Assembly: GCF_030704535.1 (NCBI RefSeq)
Contig: NC_081807.1
Span: 1,529,001-1,593,000, forward strand
From: Vitis vinifera
Taxonomy: Eukaryota > Streptophyta > Magnoliopsida > Vitales > Vitaceae
DNA length: 64,000 nucleotides
Direction of reading: 5' to 3'
The notes beneath the pieces are model-generated. The model saw only the letters and a list, made by a program, of their open reading frames with translations, ran no database searches and was not told the DNA's origin. Positions 49,361-62,526 of this stretch are shown in pieces. Made by a program: the position numbers and the translations under genes. The stretch's first letter is position 1. Each line of letters starts with the position of its first letter.

Positions 49361-49396
<36 letters not shown>
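47768..49396. repeat. Cluster of (GA)n microsatellites upstream of MYB4
   Basis: Four GA runs: 47768-47787, 48364-48413 (about 25 units), 48760-48799 and 49363-49396. GA runs near promoters are bound by plant BPC/GAGA factors. The clustering within 1.7 kb upstream of one regulator is what makes them worth noting. Confidence 0.8.
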
Positions 49397-49398
<2 letters not shown>

Positions 49399-50276
49399 AA
49401 TGAGAATGATATGATAATTATGTGAGTGGTTAAGAAATTTGGGAGGTGTGGGTTAGGATTGGCAATAATCTTCAATTGTATGGTGAGAGCCAGCACAGCA
49501 GCACGTGGATGTAATGTGCTTAGGTATAGAACAAGACTCGTGGGGTTGTCCTTAAAACCTTTTACCTACCTACCTCTTTGGCTGTCCTCCCCCATGTGGG
49601 ACTCTCCTGAACCTCAGCACCATGAGGGGTCTGTTTCAAAAATGACCCACATGGAGGATAAAGCTTCTTCTCTAATGTTTCCTTTCTCATTCATTTTTTT
49701 AGTCTTCTCATTACATTATCGATGGAGATTGAGGCACCTACTTCTAACCTAATCTTTCTCTCTGCCACCTTGTTTTTAAGGTAGCTTCAACTAAGTTGCT
49801 GGTAAGAAACCTGAACTCTGGTACAAACCCCTTTCAATGGGAAAATGTAAAAGAATCGCTCACAAAAATTAAATTAGAATTTTTTTTTAATCTGAAAATA
49901 AGACCTAACTTAAATACAGACAATACAACATCTCAAAAATAAACACGACCTCTGCATACTTTTATATGAATAAGCATCACCCGAAATGTGATTTGCACAC
50001 AAGACCCACATGTATGTGGACCTGGATTATGAAAAGGTATGAGATGACCCTACTTATTTTAAAGGGGAATGAGAGGGTAATTGAAGAACTCATTCATTCT
50101 ATTATTTGCCCCAAAATGGGGAAAATCCTTCTAATTTTGCCTTAACCAGCAAGCTTTAGGCAGACCTGTAGGATATATTATTGCTGTTATTATTGATGGA
50201 AAAACTAGAACTCTATTGCGCGGTACATGATAAGAGTGACCTTAAATAAAGAGATCATACACAGGGCGGGTCTTGT
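47800..50276. other. Intergenic: MYB4 upstream region and APX3 3' flank
   Basis: Apart from the GA microsatellites, this 2.5 kb shows no gene. Open frames across the GA runs are low-complexity artefacts. The far end (about 50150-50276) is the 3' untranslated side of the ascorbate peroxidase gene. Confidence 0.55.
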
Positions 50277-53200
50277 TTACTTCATTCTTTTGCGAACCTC
50301 GTAGAAGTAACTCAGGATCACCACTGCAGCAGCAACTACAACTCCTACAGCGCTCTGTGCCAATACGGTGCTGTCTTTGGCAATGACCTTGGAGCCGGAG
50401 GAACTTGAAGGAGTAAACCCCAGCTCTGAGAGTTTCTTATGAGATACTGCATAGTCCCTAAAGAATGCATCCTCATCCTGCGAGAAGCGAAGAGTTGGGA
50501 ATGAACTAAGCAAATAATTATAGCTACTATGAATGTCCAAGGAGGGCAAATGGAATAAAATGGTGAGAACAGCCTATCTGAGGACAAAAGCCAACTGGAC
50601 TAAGTTGAATTGATCCAGAAATGCATCAATCTTAACTGATTGAGAGTATCCTACAAATGGCTCTAGTCCAAAAATCATAGCAAACAGAAAAACAGCCATT
50701 CAATGGTTATAGCGCCTTAAAAAGGTTTTGACATTCATATTCACCATAGTTTTAAAAGGCGAACTTTAAGCGCACCTAAGCTCAAGGCACCACTACTCCC
50801 TAGTTATAGCGCCTTGCTTGCCAAGATATGCATCTTATTGAAAAAGCGTACCTTATCAGCTTTACTCTTTCTTATTATTATTAAAATTTCTAATTATATA
50901 CTGAAATTTATATAAATTCGATACTTTTTTATTGAATGCTTCTTTTAAATGTTTCAAATCTTAAATTTTTTATTGATCAGATTAGATTTTGAATCATATT
51001 TTACAAAATTGATGTGTATCCTAGATAGCATTTCACTTCACTCAAGTGCGCCCCTTGTCTTGTGCCTTGCGCTTAAGTTATAGGAGACTTTTGCACCTTA
51101 GGTATGCCTTGTGCCCTTTTAAAACTATAATATTCATCTAAAGGTATGCATTGTTGCATAATAGCCAGCAATAAGTCACGTTTGGGCCATAGTGGGATAG
51201 GATTAAATTCAGGTAGAAAAAGTGATGCTGGAACCAATCAATTATTAGGGGCCCAATCCAGAGCAAACCTATAGGCCCAAATTAATTTTGAAAATATCCT
51301 TAGAACAATGAAATATAAATGCTAAATCAAGCTATCCTGACCAAAACTAGACTGTTTACAATCAGGTTAAATTCAGTTCAGAAAATGGCATGTTTGATGA
51401 ATTGATCAACTCAAAATCTACTTGCTTTACTGAATTGAGGTTTGGATCATGGCTGGCTTTGCTATCCCTACTAGGGCACAGTTGGGCCAAATTCAGTTGT
51501 AACAGCAAAGGCAATACTAAATGCTATGATGCTATGCAGAACAATTTGGTGAAGTTTAAACTCCAAACCAACACTAAATATGTTATAGTAATCAGGTGGT
51601 GGTGCTTTCTGCTTTTGAGAAGTAAGGAAAAGAAAAAACTCATGATAAAGGTTGCTGCCATCTGTCTATATGTTAGTTCTGAAGGGCATCATAAAATACA
51701 AAATGGTTAAGAACATAATTGGACAAATTGAAACAAGCCAATATTACCTTTGCATACAGCTCAACATAACCACGGAACTCAGGATCATCCAATAAAGCCT
51801 TGTCTGTTGGAAGTTTCAACAGCCCCTCTGATTCCCCTTGCAGTAACTCCCTGTTTAGATAATAATAATGATTATCATTTAATGGATGGTTAGAACTTAA
51901 CAGATTTTTATAATGTTGTTAAATATATAAATGAGATAATATAGGTTCATAAAGAAATTAGTCAATCAAGTCAATCCCTCATTTATGTCGTACACAAAGT
52001 ATGAGTTATCAAACTTCAGAGGATTCTTAGTCCAAGGGCCATCAAAACCCGATCGCTCTGGATGTGCCCTTCCCTGTAGCATCAAACCAACCAAACTATA
52101 TAAATGTGTGTACATATTGCCGAAAAAGACGTATGATTGTAAATCTGAAGGGAGAACTACCAATGTGTGCCCTCCTGACAATGCCACAATATCCTTGCCA
52201 GACAGGCCCATCCGGTAAAAAATGTCCCTAAGATGTGATACCCCTACATCAACATTTGGAAGAGAATATGAATTTGAACATATTCATATATAACCTAGTC
52301 AAACTGCATCAATGCATGCAAAAGTACACTTCTCCTAAGGCATCATGATGATGAGAAAGGAGTCATTAAAAAAGAACAGAACATTAATGGAAGCTATATT
52401 TGGATAGTTTGCAAGTTTACATGATAGTGACATGAAATAGCTGTTGAAAAAGCTAAAGTGCTTATGATTCCACTTTCTCTCCCAATCATTACATTTCGTG
52501 TAAAATTTAAAGTTCCACCAGCAGACATGATAAATCACGGATCCAAGAAACCTCAATGCTTGTTATGGTACACAGCTGAATCTTACACAAAAATATTCAT
52601 CTTAAAAAAAAAAAAACCCTCCAAATTCTACACATACTAATTACTGAACTGGTTTAGATGAAGAGCACATGACCAGGACTTAATGGAAACAAGGAAAAGG
52701 TCACTAACTTACTATCCAAGTCAAGATCTTTAACATCCAAAGATTCTCTGAAGGTGTTAGTTTACAAAGGAAAGCTTATGCGAACCCATGCAAAGAGAGT
52801 TTGTTCTATCGTATTATCATGTGAATATAAAAGATGTAACCTGTCATAATTAAACATTACATTACATTACATTTTTATAAGCATTTTCATGGACCCCATG
52901 TATCTCTTTATCCAATACTTAGTGAAACACAAATCCCTGGATCCCTGAAAATTGAACCTCACATCATGCACCTTAAGATCCTCTCATGCCATGCTTTGAC
53001 AAGTCTTCATATCTTCACACAAAAAAAGTTTCAACAATCCATATGACAAAGGGAGCTTGAGTACCCTAAAGCAAAGAAATCATAATAATACATACCCTAT
53101 AACTAGGCACCAAAAACTTTTGTGCCCTACATTTTTATGTTCCCCCCCCCCCCCAAATACAAAGGACATACAGCCCCATCATTTGAGGGTGTGCGATCTG

Positions 53201-56200
53201 TGCCTTCAAGCATAGTCATGGGTCAAAAGTTTTCTTATCTCATTGACCAACTGCCAGATTTAGGTGGGATATAGAGCTTCAGAAAGCAAAAACTAGTTTC
53301 CAGCAGCAAGCAAATGCATGCCCACCACGCATCCTAACAAAATACTTAATCCCAGAAGAGAACAACTGCTACTTATCTTGTCTAAGATTCACCCACTCAA
53401 GGATGTTTGCAGGTTCTCTAAAATAAATAGTGGAAAGTTCAAACAAGGGCATGCACATTTACTAGCATCTTTCTGATATGTTAGCTGAAAAAGGTTTGCA
53501 AGTTTACCAAGGAAATACTGAATGTCCACAGAAGGCATGCTAAATTTTATAAGCATCTTCCTGAGACATGCTTTACAAACATTAGATCAGCACTGCCCAT
53601 GAATAATATTGCTAAACTTTTATGATTGAAGCATAATGACTAAAATGTATTTCCATGGTTCAGATATATGAGCGATAAATACTCAAGTTCTGAATTGAAG
53701 AGACCTTTAAGAGAAATATGCAATCCCACAAATGCAAAGTCTTAGGGAATAACATGAATCATTCCCTTAAAACATGTTACTTGTTATACATTCAAAATGT
53801 AATGTTAGCAATGGTAACTTCTCATTATCTTCCTACTTTGCTCGACTTCTTTGACCAGCACCACATGTATTTTGAACATAATATGATTCCATATATTATT
53901 AATACAGACTTATAATGAAAAAAGAACCAAGAGCAACAGACACTAATTCATTAATGGGGTATTATACCCAACCATTTTCTATTGGAATGGTTGTTCAACG
54001 CAATTCTTTACTTTTTCCTCAATTATGTAGAACCAAAACAGCTCTATAGAATGGTAAAGTTAGGCCATAATGTGGTCACAGAAAGCTGATCATCCATGTG
54101 AACAGAGAATTTCAAAACTTTTATATGCCTATGGTCCAATCACGAGTCATTTATGAAGCATAACACATAATATAAACCAAACTATACACTCAAAAACTTT
54201 TTGTTCATAAAGAAGCTCTGATTAACGACAATTATAGGCCATTTTGGAATGATATTAGAAAACCTTTTTTGGCAGCTGGAAGCCGCCCTTCCTTGGGAGA
54301 AATCATTGAATCCTGAAACAAAGACATAAACGGTTACAAGAGCGATTATTTGGTAAGTGATAACAAGCTATGTTATCAAGATGCCACATTAACATACCTT
54401 TCTACCAGGTACAAAGTCAATGGTGGGGCCTCCTGTGATCTCAACTGCAACAACTCCTGAAAGCTAAAAAAAAAAAGACAATTGGTTAATTATGAATAAG
54501 TTCACTCTTCATATTTACAAGAAACATGGATAGAGCATGCTACTAGATTGGTGTTCATTACTCATGTAAGATAGATGGGCATTGTGACAGTAAATCTCCA
54601 CATCGAAGGATAGTGAAGATAATGTCAATCCATGATTTGCATTTGAGAGTGTTCATGAACACAACATGCATGACATTGACAAAGGTAATCTGTTCTATTA
54701 ATCAATGCACACAAATATGCTTGTTTGGACACTCTTCATAAGCTTGCCCTTTTTCTTCCCTTTTTCTCTCAATTATAACACTTATCCTTTACTAAATTTC
54801 TATCCATCAACTTTTTGGTTGGCCTCTTTTTTTTTTCTTTTTTTCTTTTTTCCTTTTTTTGCCGTTTGTTTGTTTACAAACTGTTTGAATGATTTCTATT
54901 CATATAGAAATTACTAAATCTGTATAAAGAAATATATGAGAAACTCTTAAGATGTTTCATTCCATAGAACAATATACATATGTTAAGACACCTGCCATGT
55001 GTAGCATGATCATCTATTCTTATTTCTGACTTCAAGACCCATGCTACATTCAAACTATTTAGTAATTTGGAAATTCCTAAGCAGAAAATGGTTCCAGGAT
55101 TCTCCACTGGTCTCATCTCTTCATAGCAATCATTAAAGCATGAGATGAATAAGAGGATATAACCCACTGAGCACCAATGAAAAAGCAGGAGGATGTTGCC
55201 TACAAAATATTCCAAAAAGCAGCTGACCACAGATAATAAGGAAATAAGATCATTCATCTTCCTTGTTGGGAGGATTAAACATCGATTCCAAAAAAAGGTC
55301 AATTATCTGCCACACACTTGTAAAAGAACTTTGGAATCATTTCTCAGATCCAGTTCCCTGTCTACCAAACAAAGTTTCTATTTCTTACACATTCAGGTTG
55401 GAAGTTATAAACATAGAGAGAGATGCAAATATAAAAGGCTCAGTTTGCATGAACGATGCAATCCACCAGTACAACAAATTCTTTTTTCAAATTCCATTGT
55501 GATCTCTCAACTCTTTAATAGCCATGCCAAATAAAATGCCTATCAATCCATTTGGTTCCAAAATGAACCAATTGAATTTCAATAAACAAGAAAATAAATT
55601 CATTCCACACTATAATCACCTGGTATAGGTCTGCATAAGTGATCTTTGGGTATTTGGACTTCACTTCCTCTGAAATCAGAAAGGAAAATGCCCATTTAAA
55701 ATAATCACAAAACCTAACATCAATCCACTTCATAAGAAAGAAATATGGGCAAGAATCCAAACAGACACAAAATGGCATAATTGGATTCTTCAGAAGCTCA
55801 CAAATTCAAAACAACCAAAAATCTCAACAAAGATTAGAATCCAAACATGAAATAGCTAGTAACAATTATTTGATAAATAATAGAACAGACTGAACAAGCA
55901 GCAACCATAGGACCTTCTATTGACTCTTCAAAAAAATTTCACGAGAAAGTAATTAGCACATAATTTATCAATCCGCAGAATATCTAATATGAGTTAAATA
56001 AGATGATTCAAACTGCCAAATAATCAAAATTCAATGAATTCCGTCTGCCAGGTAGCTGCCTATATAATTTGGTAATTTCTTGATATCCTTGACAAGGGAT
56101 ATATTTAGAAAACCATAAAGCGGTGGGATAAGGCAAGTGTTTTGATCAAGCCCGTATCAAGTTCCTTCCGGATTAGATATCAAACCCTGCCTTTTTCCTT

Positions 56201-56722
56201 ATTAGCGATAGCTTCAGAGTAAATTATAGGCCAGAAACTGAATAAAATTCTCACCATAACCATCGAATTTCTTCCATATTCCCACATTTTTCTCAGCAGC
56301 CAAACAGAACACTAACACACACCACTCGCAAAATTCCAAAAACAAAACTCACCGCAAAAATCAATAGCTATTTTCAAGCCATTATTCGAACCATGAGAGT
56401 ACTCCTCCTCAGTCCTGATCGAGCCGTTAGGGCCGCCAGTCTTGGTGTGAACATCGTACGTCCCCGCATCATGCCACCTACAATAACAACCACAATTCAC
56501 CAACCAAAACCACGTTTCCCTCCCGAAACAACATCCAAAAAATAAAAAATAAGTAAAAACCACAAGTGCCTTATTTTCACGGGAAAGTGAGGGAGAAACA
56601 GAAAATTACGCCAGGCGGAGCATGATCGGAGCGCAGTTCTTGGAGGCGATGAGAGCTCGGAGATCACGACGAGCCTTGTCGATCTCCTTGAGGTAGTCTG
56701 TGTCAACGACGGGTAACGCCAT
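50277..56722 (-). CDS. APX3: Peroxisomal membrane L-ascorbate peroxidase
   Basis: Nine minus-strand exons: 56610-56722, 56353-56477, 55620-55669, 54398-54463, 54264-54312, 52161-52243, 51994-52073, 51748-51850 and 50277-50477. They give 289 residues, the family length. It reduces hydrogen peroxide with ascorbate. The distal haem pocket Arg36, Trp39 and His40 ([13 protein letters not shown]) and the proximal His160 (ALSGGHTL) are present, as is [15 protein letters not shown]. The C-terminal exon adds a Ser-rich linker, one membrane span ([16 protein letters not shown]) and the basic tail VRKRMK, which together send APX3-type enzymes to the peroxisome membrane facing the cytosol. The ATG at 56722 fits the MALPVVD start of the family. 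Intron 5 is 2 kb; the last intron carries a MITE. Confidence 0.97.
50749..51125. mobile_element. MITE with TA target duplication in the last APX3 intron
   Basis: 377 bases bounded by inverted ends GTTTTAAAAGGC and GCCCTTTTAAAAC, flanked by TA on both sides as in Tc1/mariner-like or PIF-like elements. GCGCC/GCGC-rich subterminal parts (AGCGCCTTG, CTTGCGCTTAAG) surround an A/T-rich core. No coding capacity, so a non-autonomous copy. Confidence 0.65.
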
Positions 56723-56835
56723 CAAAACTCGGCGTCTGCTGAGCTTCGAAGAAATGAGGAGAGTGATTGGTCTGGGGATTGGGCAAGAGAGGCCAATGGT
56801 ATAAGATAGAGTTTTTGAGCGGCGATGGGGAAGCC

Positions 56836-56989
56836 AAACGGCGTCGTTTAAGGAGATATCGTGAGCTTGGGAATTGTTAAACGCGTCGTTTTGTTGAACA
56901 TATAATAAGGCCAACGGTATGGGCGTTGGCGGTAGGGAGGATAAGAGGGCGATCGCCTTGGAGATTTGTGCATGTAAACGACGTCGTTT
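56836..56989. promoter_or_regulatory. Three ACGTCGTTT-type palindromes in the APX3 promoter
   Basis: AAACGGCGTCGTTT (56836-56849), AAACGCGTCGTTTT (56879-56892) and the perfect AAACGACGTCGTTT (56976-56989) lie 114 to 267 bases upstream of the APX3 start codon. The spacing and repetition suggest a real binding site. Confidence 0.55.
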
Positions 56990-57137
56990 TTGTGGGCGGG
57001 AGGTGGACAAAAATTTTAACTCTATGCTTGGATTTTGAAAACCGAAAAACATGAGAGAAGAAAATAGAGAAAAATTAAATTAAATTAAAATATTATTTTT
57101 TATATTTTAAAATTTTATTTTTCTTTCCTTACTAGAG

Positions 57138-57318
57138 GGGTTATTAGCTCAGCGTTAGAGCATACCCCTAATAATTGGATCGTTGTGTTTGGACTATAAG
57201 GGCTCTTAACCATATGGATGATTCAATGTGTTCATCAATGCTTGATCTTGATATGTAGATCATTCAAGACACATTAATATGACATACTCATATTCAAATT
57301 GGAGTTTGAAACAGGTAT
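57138..57318 (+). pseudogene. Nuclear plastid-DNA insertion: decayed trnI-GAU 5' exon and intron start
   Basis: GGGTTATTAGCTCAGCG, then AGAGCATACCCCTAATAATT, follows the plastid trnI-GAU 5' exon (GGGCTATTAGCTCAG, CGCCCCTGATAATT). The match continues into the trnI group II intron: GTCGTTGTG, GGGCTCT, CATATGGATGATTCAATGTG, and later GATCATTCAAGACACATTA. Nearly all differences are C to T or G to A, as expected from deamination of methylated cytosines in an inserted, unselected copy. The anticodon loop is present but the 3' exon is absent, so it is not a working tRNA. The plastid comparison is from memory. Confidence 0.85.
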
Positions 57319-57847
57319 TTTCGAAAAGAAAAAATATTTTTTTTTTTTATATTTGATTTATTGTGAAAAACAAAAATTAAAATTAAAAATAATTAATATT
57401 AATAAAAAAACTTATTTATTTTTAATTATTCAATTTTTATATGGATTATAACTTTCTATCATTGCTCATATTTTCTAATATGATTGAATACTCTTAACAC
57501 ATTTTCTTTTAACAAAATGCAAGAAGTAGAATTTTTATTTAATTTTTAATAAAAACATTTTTAAAACCCATGTCTCAAACATATCAAATTCAATGACAAC
57601 ATCATAATAATTATTTCTAAGTCCACATTTGTAATAGACTGGGGTGAAGAAAGTCAACATCTTCAATCTACATTTTCCTTTCTTCAAATTTTCATTGATT
57701 TCTCTGCAAATTGGGTTTGAATATTTAGATTATTGCTAGTACAAAAAAAAAAAAAAAAATGGCAGAGAAAAGATTGGAAAAGGAAAATGGAAGACAGAGA
57801 ATTTGTCTTTAGAGGAAAATCCAATTGAAGGAAGCTTCTGTGTGAGG

Positions 57848-60800
57848 TCAGGAACTAGTTCTCCACTGCAGCTCAATCTGAATCTGCCCATTCTTTGAGT
57901 CTATCAGGTGGTACTTCTCGTTGATCCGTTTGTTGGTCACGACATCAGCAAGATTGACAACTATGTACCCCAGAGATTCCTGATTCCAGAAAAGTAAGAG
58001 ACAAACTGTTACGGTGACTTGACAGTATATGAATTCCACTGTAAGGGTTCTTTTCTTCAGGAAAAATACAGGAATAAGAGGGCTTCCAAAGCAAGCAATA
58101 AGGTTCCTGTTTGTTTCCTGGGAAATTAATCAGAATGTGCAAGAGCCTTATATGATGATACATATTCTTAAACATATTGTGATTCAAAAGAAGGGAAAAA
58201 GTTATTGGTATTATATATACATGTGTTCCTCTTGATCATAAAGACGTATTTTGAAGCTGTAAAAGTGTTGGATCCCGAGTGAACAATATCTGGATGGTAG
58301 GAAGCAAGATAAGAAAAAAAGTTCTTGTTTGGTCACTATTTTCAAAAATAGTTTTTTAGAACAACTTTTGAAAACTATTTTTTGATGTTTTATAGAACAA
58401 ATGTCTATTTCGAAACTTGAATTGTTTTTAACCTATTTTCGTGTTTATAAATATGTTTTAAAGATAATTTTTATGTATAATATTTTATTTTTAATCATTC
58501 TTCATATTTGTATAATTATTTTTTAAAACAATTATCAAAAAACAACTAAAAAATGTTCTTTGAAAATACCTTGTTTTTTGTTTTTAATAATAGAAAACTA
58601 TTTTCTATTTTTTATTTGTAAAATATGTTTTCCTATTTTTTTGTTTTAGATAACAAAAAACTGTTTTCCAAAACAATTACTAAACGGGCCCAAAGTTTTG
58701 AACACTGTATATATATGAACTCTTTTTAATCATGTAATAGAATTTTCTCAACTATGTAGGCAACTTTTAAAGTTCTAAGGATGTGTTGGGCTCAAAGCAA
58801 GGGATATCTACGTAGAAGGGAACAAATCGTAACAAAATGATAAGAGGGAGTGGGTCATTACAAATATACTATTACTATCGTTGAGCTATTGAGCCCAGAG
58901 CGAACAATATCCATATAAGAGGGAGTGAGTCGTTACACATATATTATTACAGAGTTATTACACTCAAAGTAAACAATATAAGAAGCGGGTTGCTAAACAT
59001 ACGATATTACTGATTATCACCCAACAGCAATGATATAATCTTGATTACCACTTGAAGACAATGTACTAAGAAAATAATTTTTTTCCATCCATTCCCTGTT
59101 GGGATTGAACCTTATGGGTCCACCATGGTTTGTTTATTTGTTCCAATAAAGGAAGCGTCCCTAGGAATTGAATCTGGGACCAAACCCTTAAGGTCCACCT
59201 AAATGTCAATCCTAGTACCATCTGGGCTACTTTATTGGAACAAATAAACAATTGGTGTGATTGAAAGGGCCACGGTCCTGGGCCTTTGGCCTTCCCTTCG
59301 GAAGTGCTAAGCGCCATGGGCCCGTAAGGTCAATCCCAACATTCCCATGTTTTAATGTACTATGTGAAGTGAAAAGTATGCAAGATGTACCTTAGGATGC
59401 AGCAGGCCGATCCTCTTGGAGGTACTGATGACTTCCACATGCAGTTTATCGTTAATGGGAGGTTCCTCCAGCATAAACTGGAACTCCTCTTGCCATCTTG
59501 GATCTCTGCTCTTCTTTATTGGCTGTACAAGTGAAACATCGTATCAATATTCATACAATTTTGACCAAAAAAAACTACACAGATTCAGTTGAAATGGAAT
59601 CTACCTTAGTTTTTCTCTCCTCCCCTCTGAAAAGAATCCGGACAAGTGGATTAGTATGGTGCTTTCCTTCCAAATCTTGTGCTTCATGGACTATGACCAC
59701 AAGCAGACCTCCACCAGGTGGTGTTCCTTCAGGAGCCTTCTCCAGTGTACCTAAATCATCACTCTCCTTCACCATGTCCTCCTCCTTGAAAGGTTTGTAT
59801 GTCAATTCCACCTCAAGCTGTCCACGGCCTTTGTCATTTTGAGAATCGTTTGGATCCAGGCTCTTAAGGAGGTCAAGAGTCATCATCTTTGGCTCATCCG
59901 GAGGAAGTTCTTTCAAAGGCACGACGTTCATTCCCATCTTGTCATGTTTCCCAACCTAAAACGAGCGAATTAAGAGTGTGAGATACAAACATGAAATTGG
60001 GAGATGCAATAATTTAGAACATATACCTGCTCCCAGTCATAAACACAAAGCTCTAAAGCTTGCACCCCGGGAACTCTGACAACTAAGTTAAACTCTTCAT
60101 TCCATTCAGGATTCAAGTTTTTGTGCTTCACAGTAGTCTTCTTCGATGGAAGCTTGTCTTCAGTAAGTCTTAGTTTTACATAGGGGTCTGATGCTCCCAA
60201 GAGATCTTTCTTTTTGAGTTTCATCGCCCTCAGAACCTTAACAGTGAGAATTCCTACAGGCCTCTTCATTGCGCTGCAGATTCCAAATGGTGTCACAGAC
60301 TCAAAACAAAATCTGATGTAACTTTAACGAAAGTCTCATAAGAAAATTTTGAGCCAAATTCAGAAATATACTTGGCTATGTCTAAAATTTGTACGTCAAG
60401 GGTTCTTGGCCAGAGATACATGTTGGCAACCTGTTCCTTGATAAGCTCCTGCAGAAAAGAAAGAAAGAGCAGGCTTTCTAGCACCATCAAAACCCGAAAA
60501 CAGTGACAAAGAAATGGCTAAGTAGAATGCATACAAAACCTTGTATTCTAACTGCTAAGCAATATAAGAAATTTTACCTGAACAAACCGGTAGAGCCCAG
60601 GGATTGACATAAGATCAGCCCCTAGAAGCTTTAGTCCAAAATCAACATGAGGCTGCAAAACGATGGAAATCAAATGAGAAAGACCGAGAAACAGAGGAGG
60701 AAGAAGAGAAGATGTCCCGTCTTCCCACAAAGCATAAACACAATACTTCAGGCAGAGGCCTAGAATACAAAATCAAATCGGTTATGTGATTGATGAACAT

Positions 60801-62526
60801 GTAAAGGGTTAAACAGTGTGTTCCATTGACATGCTATTAGCTCTTATAATTTCACCTATTATCACAAACCTTCTCCATTAGAGACACGAAGATGTTGGCA
60901 AAGCAGGGAAAACTAGGAACCAACGGCTTCATGGTAATACGTGGTAGAGCAAAGACTTGCAAATCCACCACCTGAAATTCTCCACCAAAGTTAATGCCAA
61001 ATTTTCATAATTGACAAAGATCAAAATCTCTCTTTAACAAAAAGTAAGAATTTGAACTCCTTTTCTTCCTCAGTAAAACAAGTCACAACCTGAGCAGTTG
61101 CTTTCAACCCAAAAGCTTTAACAGCAACAGTCACATTTGGATTTGCTGCCCATTTCAAGCATGGCTCCATGATCAACTCCTTCTCATCAGTAGAATAGAC
61201 TTTTATCCCTGATGAGAATAGTTGAAAAAGAAAAAAATCGAAAACAAATATCACAAGAATAGACTTCAAAATGAGTTGCAGGGGAGATTTTAATGGAAAT
61301 GGGGTCTCATATCTACTAACCTTGAAAAGTTGGTGGTAGGGATCCTAATGTAAGTGTTTTAAATTCGACTGCATCGATCTTATACTTTAGAATTTGCTCA
61401 GCAATGATCGGTGCTGCGGTATCTTTTACAGTCTTGCAAATTGCCTGAGTGAAAAAAACGAGTCATAAACAGATCAATACAGAAATTCATATATGTTACT
61501 GCTGAGATTCAAGCATGGGAAAACATGGGAAAACATGGGAAAATACCTTATCCAGATAAGGCCACATGTATTCAATAAACTTGTTCAGCCAGTCAACCTT
61601 CATGGAAACAGAAGTATATGAATGAGGATGGGAAGACAAACACACTGGAATCGGTATAGAGGAGATATAATGGCATCAATACTAATTTACATACACGATC
61701 AAAATCGGGATTTTTCACCCAAAGGGGTAGCTCTGGAAGCAACCGCTGCAAGCTTTCTGAGTCCTGCTCGGCTAATGGGCGAATATCGGGGTCCTGACCA
61801 ATGTAATAGTTGGCATCAATCCAAGTTCAGCATTATGTTACAGAACAAGATTCAGAAAAGAGGATTATAACAACGAAGTATATCATGGGAGAAGGAATAA
61901 CTATCCTAATTGCAGGCCTGAATGCAATCTTACCTCATTTGATTATGTGACTGAGTCAGTTTGGAAAATTTAACTCTTCATGATTACGTAATAATCCTCC
62001 GCTTCTATGAATTTTTCTATTTCCTACTTTCTTGCAATAATATAGCCAAACAGAGCACACGAGGAAGGAAAATAATTCTTCAAAACATTCCATGCAAAAG
62101 AAAATGAAATTCCACATCCAATCAAGAAAAAGAAAATGCTCTTAAATATGCGTATTTCTATCACAAGAGGCCAACAAGCCTCAAGGAGATCTCCAAATTT
62201 CTTTTCCATCGAACCCCTAGAATTTCAAACCCATTTCTCCAAATTCTGTGTGTTTGTTAAAGGAAGAATCCCATAACAGGTTGGGACCCAAATGTCATTT
62301 ATGAGATTTCCAGGTTTCCTTCTCTTTTCCCTTGATTTCCCAGCAACCAAACAGATGCATTAGAAAATGGGTCATATTACAAAACAAATCTTCATTGTTA
62401 AGATGAGAGAGAGACCTTGACATCGCTGGATTCGAAGTAGATAAAGAAAAAATACCCAACCAAAAGCCCAATAGAAATCCCCACTCCGAACCCAAAAAGT
62501 CCCAATATACTACTGACGAATCCCAT
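57848..62526 (-). CDS. SYT2: Plant synaptotagmin (SMP and two C2 domains), SYT2-like
   Basis: Twelve minus-strand exons: 62416-62526, 61695-61793, 61547-61597, 61321-61444, 61090-61208, 60870-60971, 60578-60652, 60372-60448, 60027-60273, 59605-59955, 59391-59522 and 57848-57979. Frame holds throughout, giving 539 residues. An N-terminal membrane anchor (GFGVGISIGLLVGYFFFIYF) is followed by an SMP lipid-transfer domain (about 67-250, with WVKNPDFDRVDWLNK and SLPPTFQG), then C2A (about 262-370, LGASDPYVKL) and C2B (about 415-515, LVVIVHEAQDLEGKHHTNP). Such proteins tether ER or Golgi membranes to the plasma membrane and move lipids. AMKRPVGIL and VGKHDKMGMNV resemble Arabidopsis SYT2 more than SYT1. 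I chose the inner ATG because the family begins MGFxSxILG; an in-frame ATG lies 54 bases upstream. Confidence 0.95.
58322..58691. mobile_element. hAT-type MITE in the last SYT2 intron
   Basis: Left end TTGTTTGGTCACTATTTTC and right end CAATTACTAAACGGGCCC are imperfect inverted repeats of about 35 bases. The internal TTTTCAAAAATAG and AAAACTGTTTTCC segments, with the terminal GGGCCCGTTTRGT, are typical of a common plant MITE group. No coding capacity. Confidence 0.6.
59098..59340. repeat. Nested inverted repeat around a SINE-like segment, last SYT2 intron
   Basis: Outer arms GTTGGGATTGA (59098) and TCAATCCCAAC (ending 59340) match over about 27 bases. An inner pair (59130-59150 and 59231-59251, core TTTATTTGTTCCAATAAA) is perfect. 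Between the inner pair the minus strand has a tRNA-like A box TAGCCCAGATGG (59218-59229) and B box AGATTCAATTCC (59164-59175). Confidence 0.6.

Noticed and set aside
57138-57318. Functional tRNA-Ile gene
   Set aside because: Only the 5' half and intron start of plastid trnI are present, with many transitions and no 3' exon.
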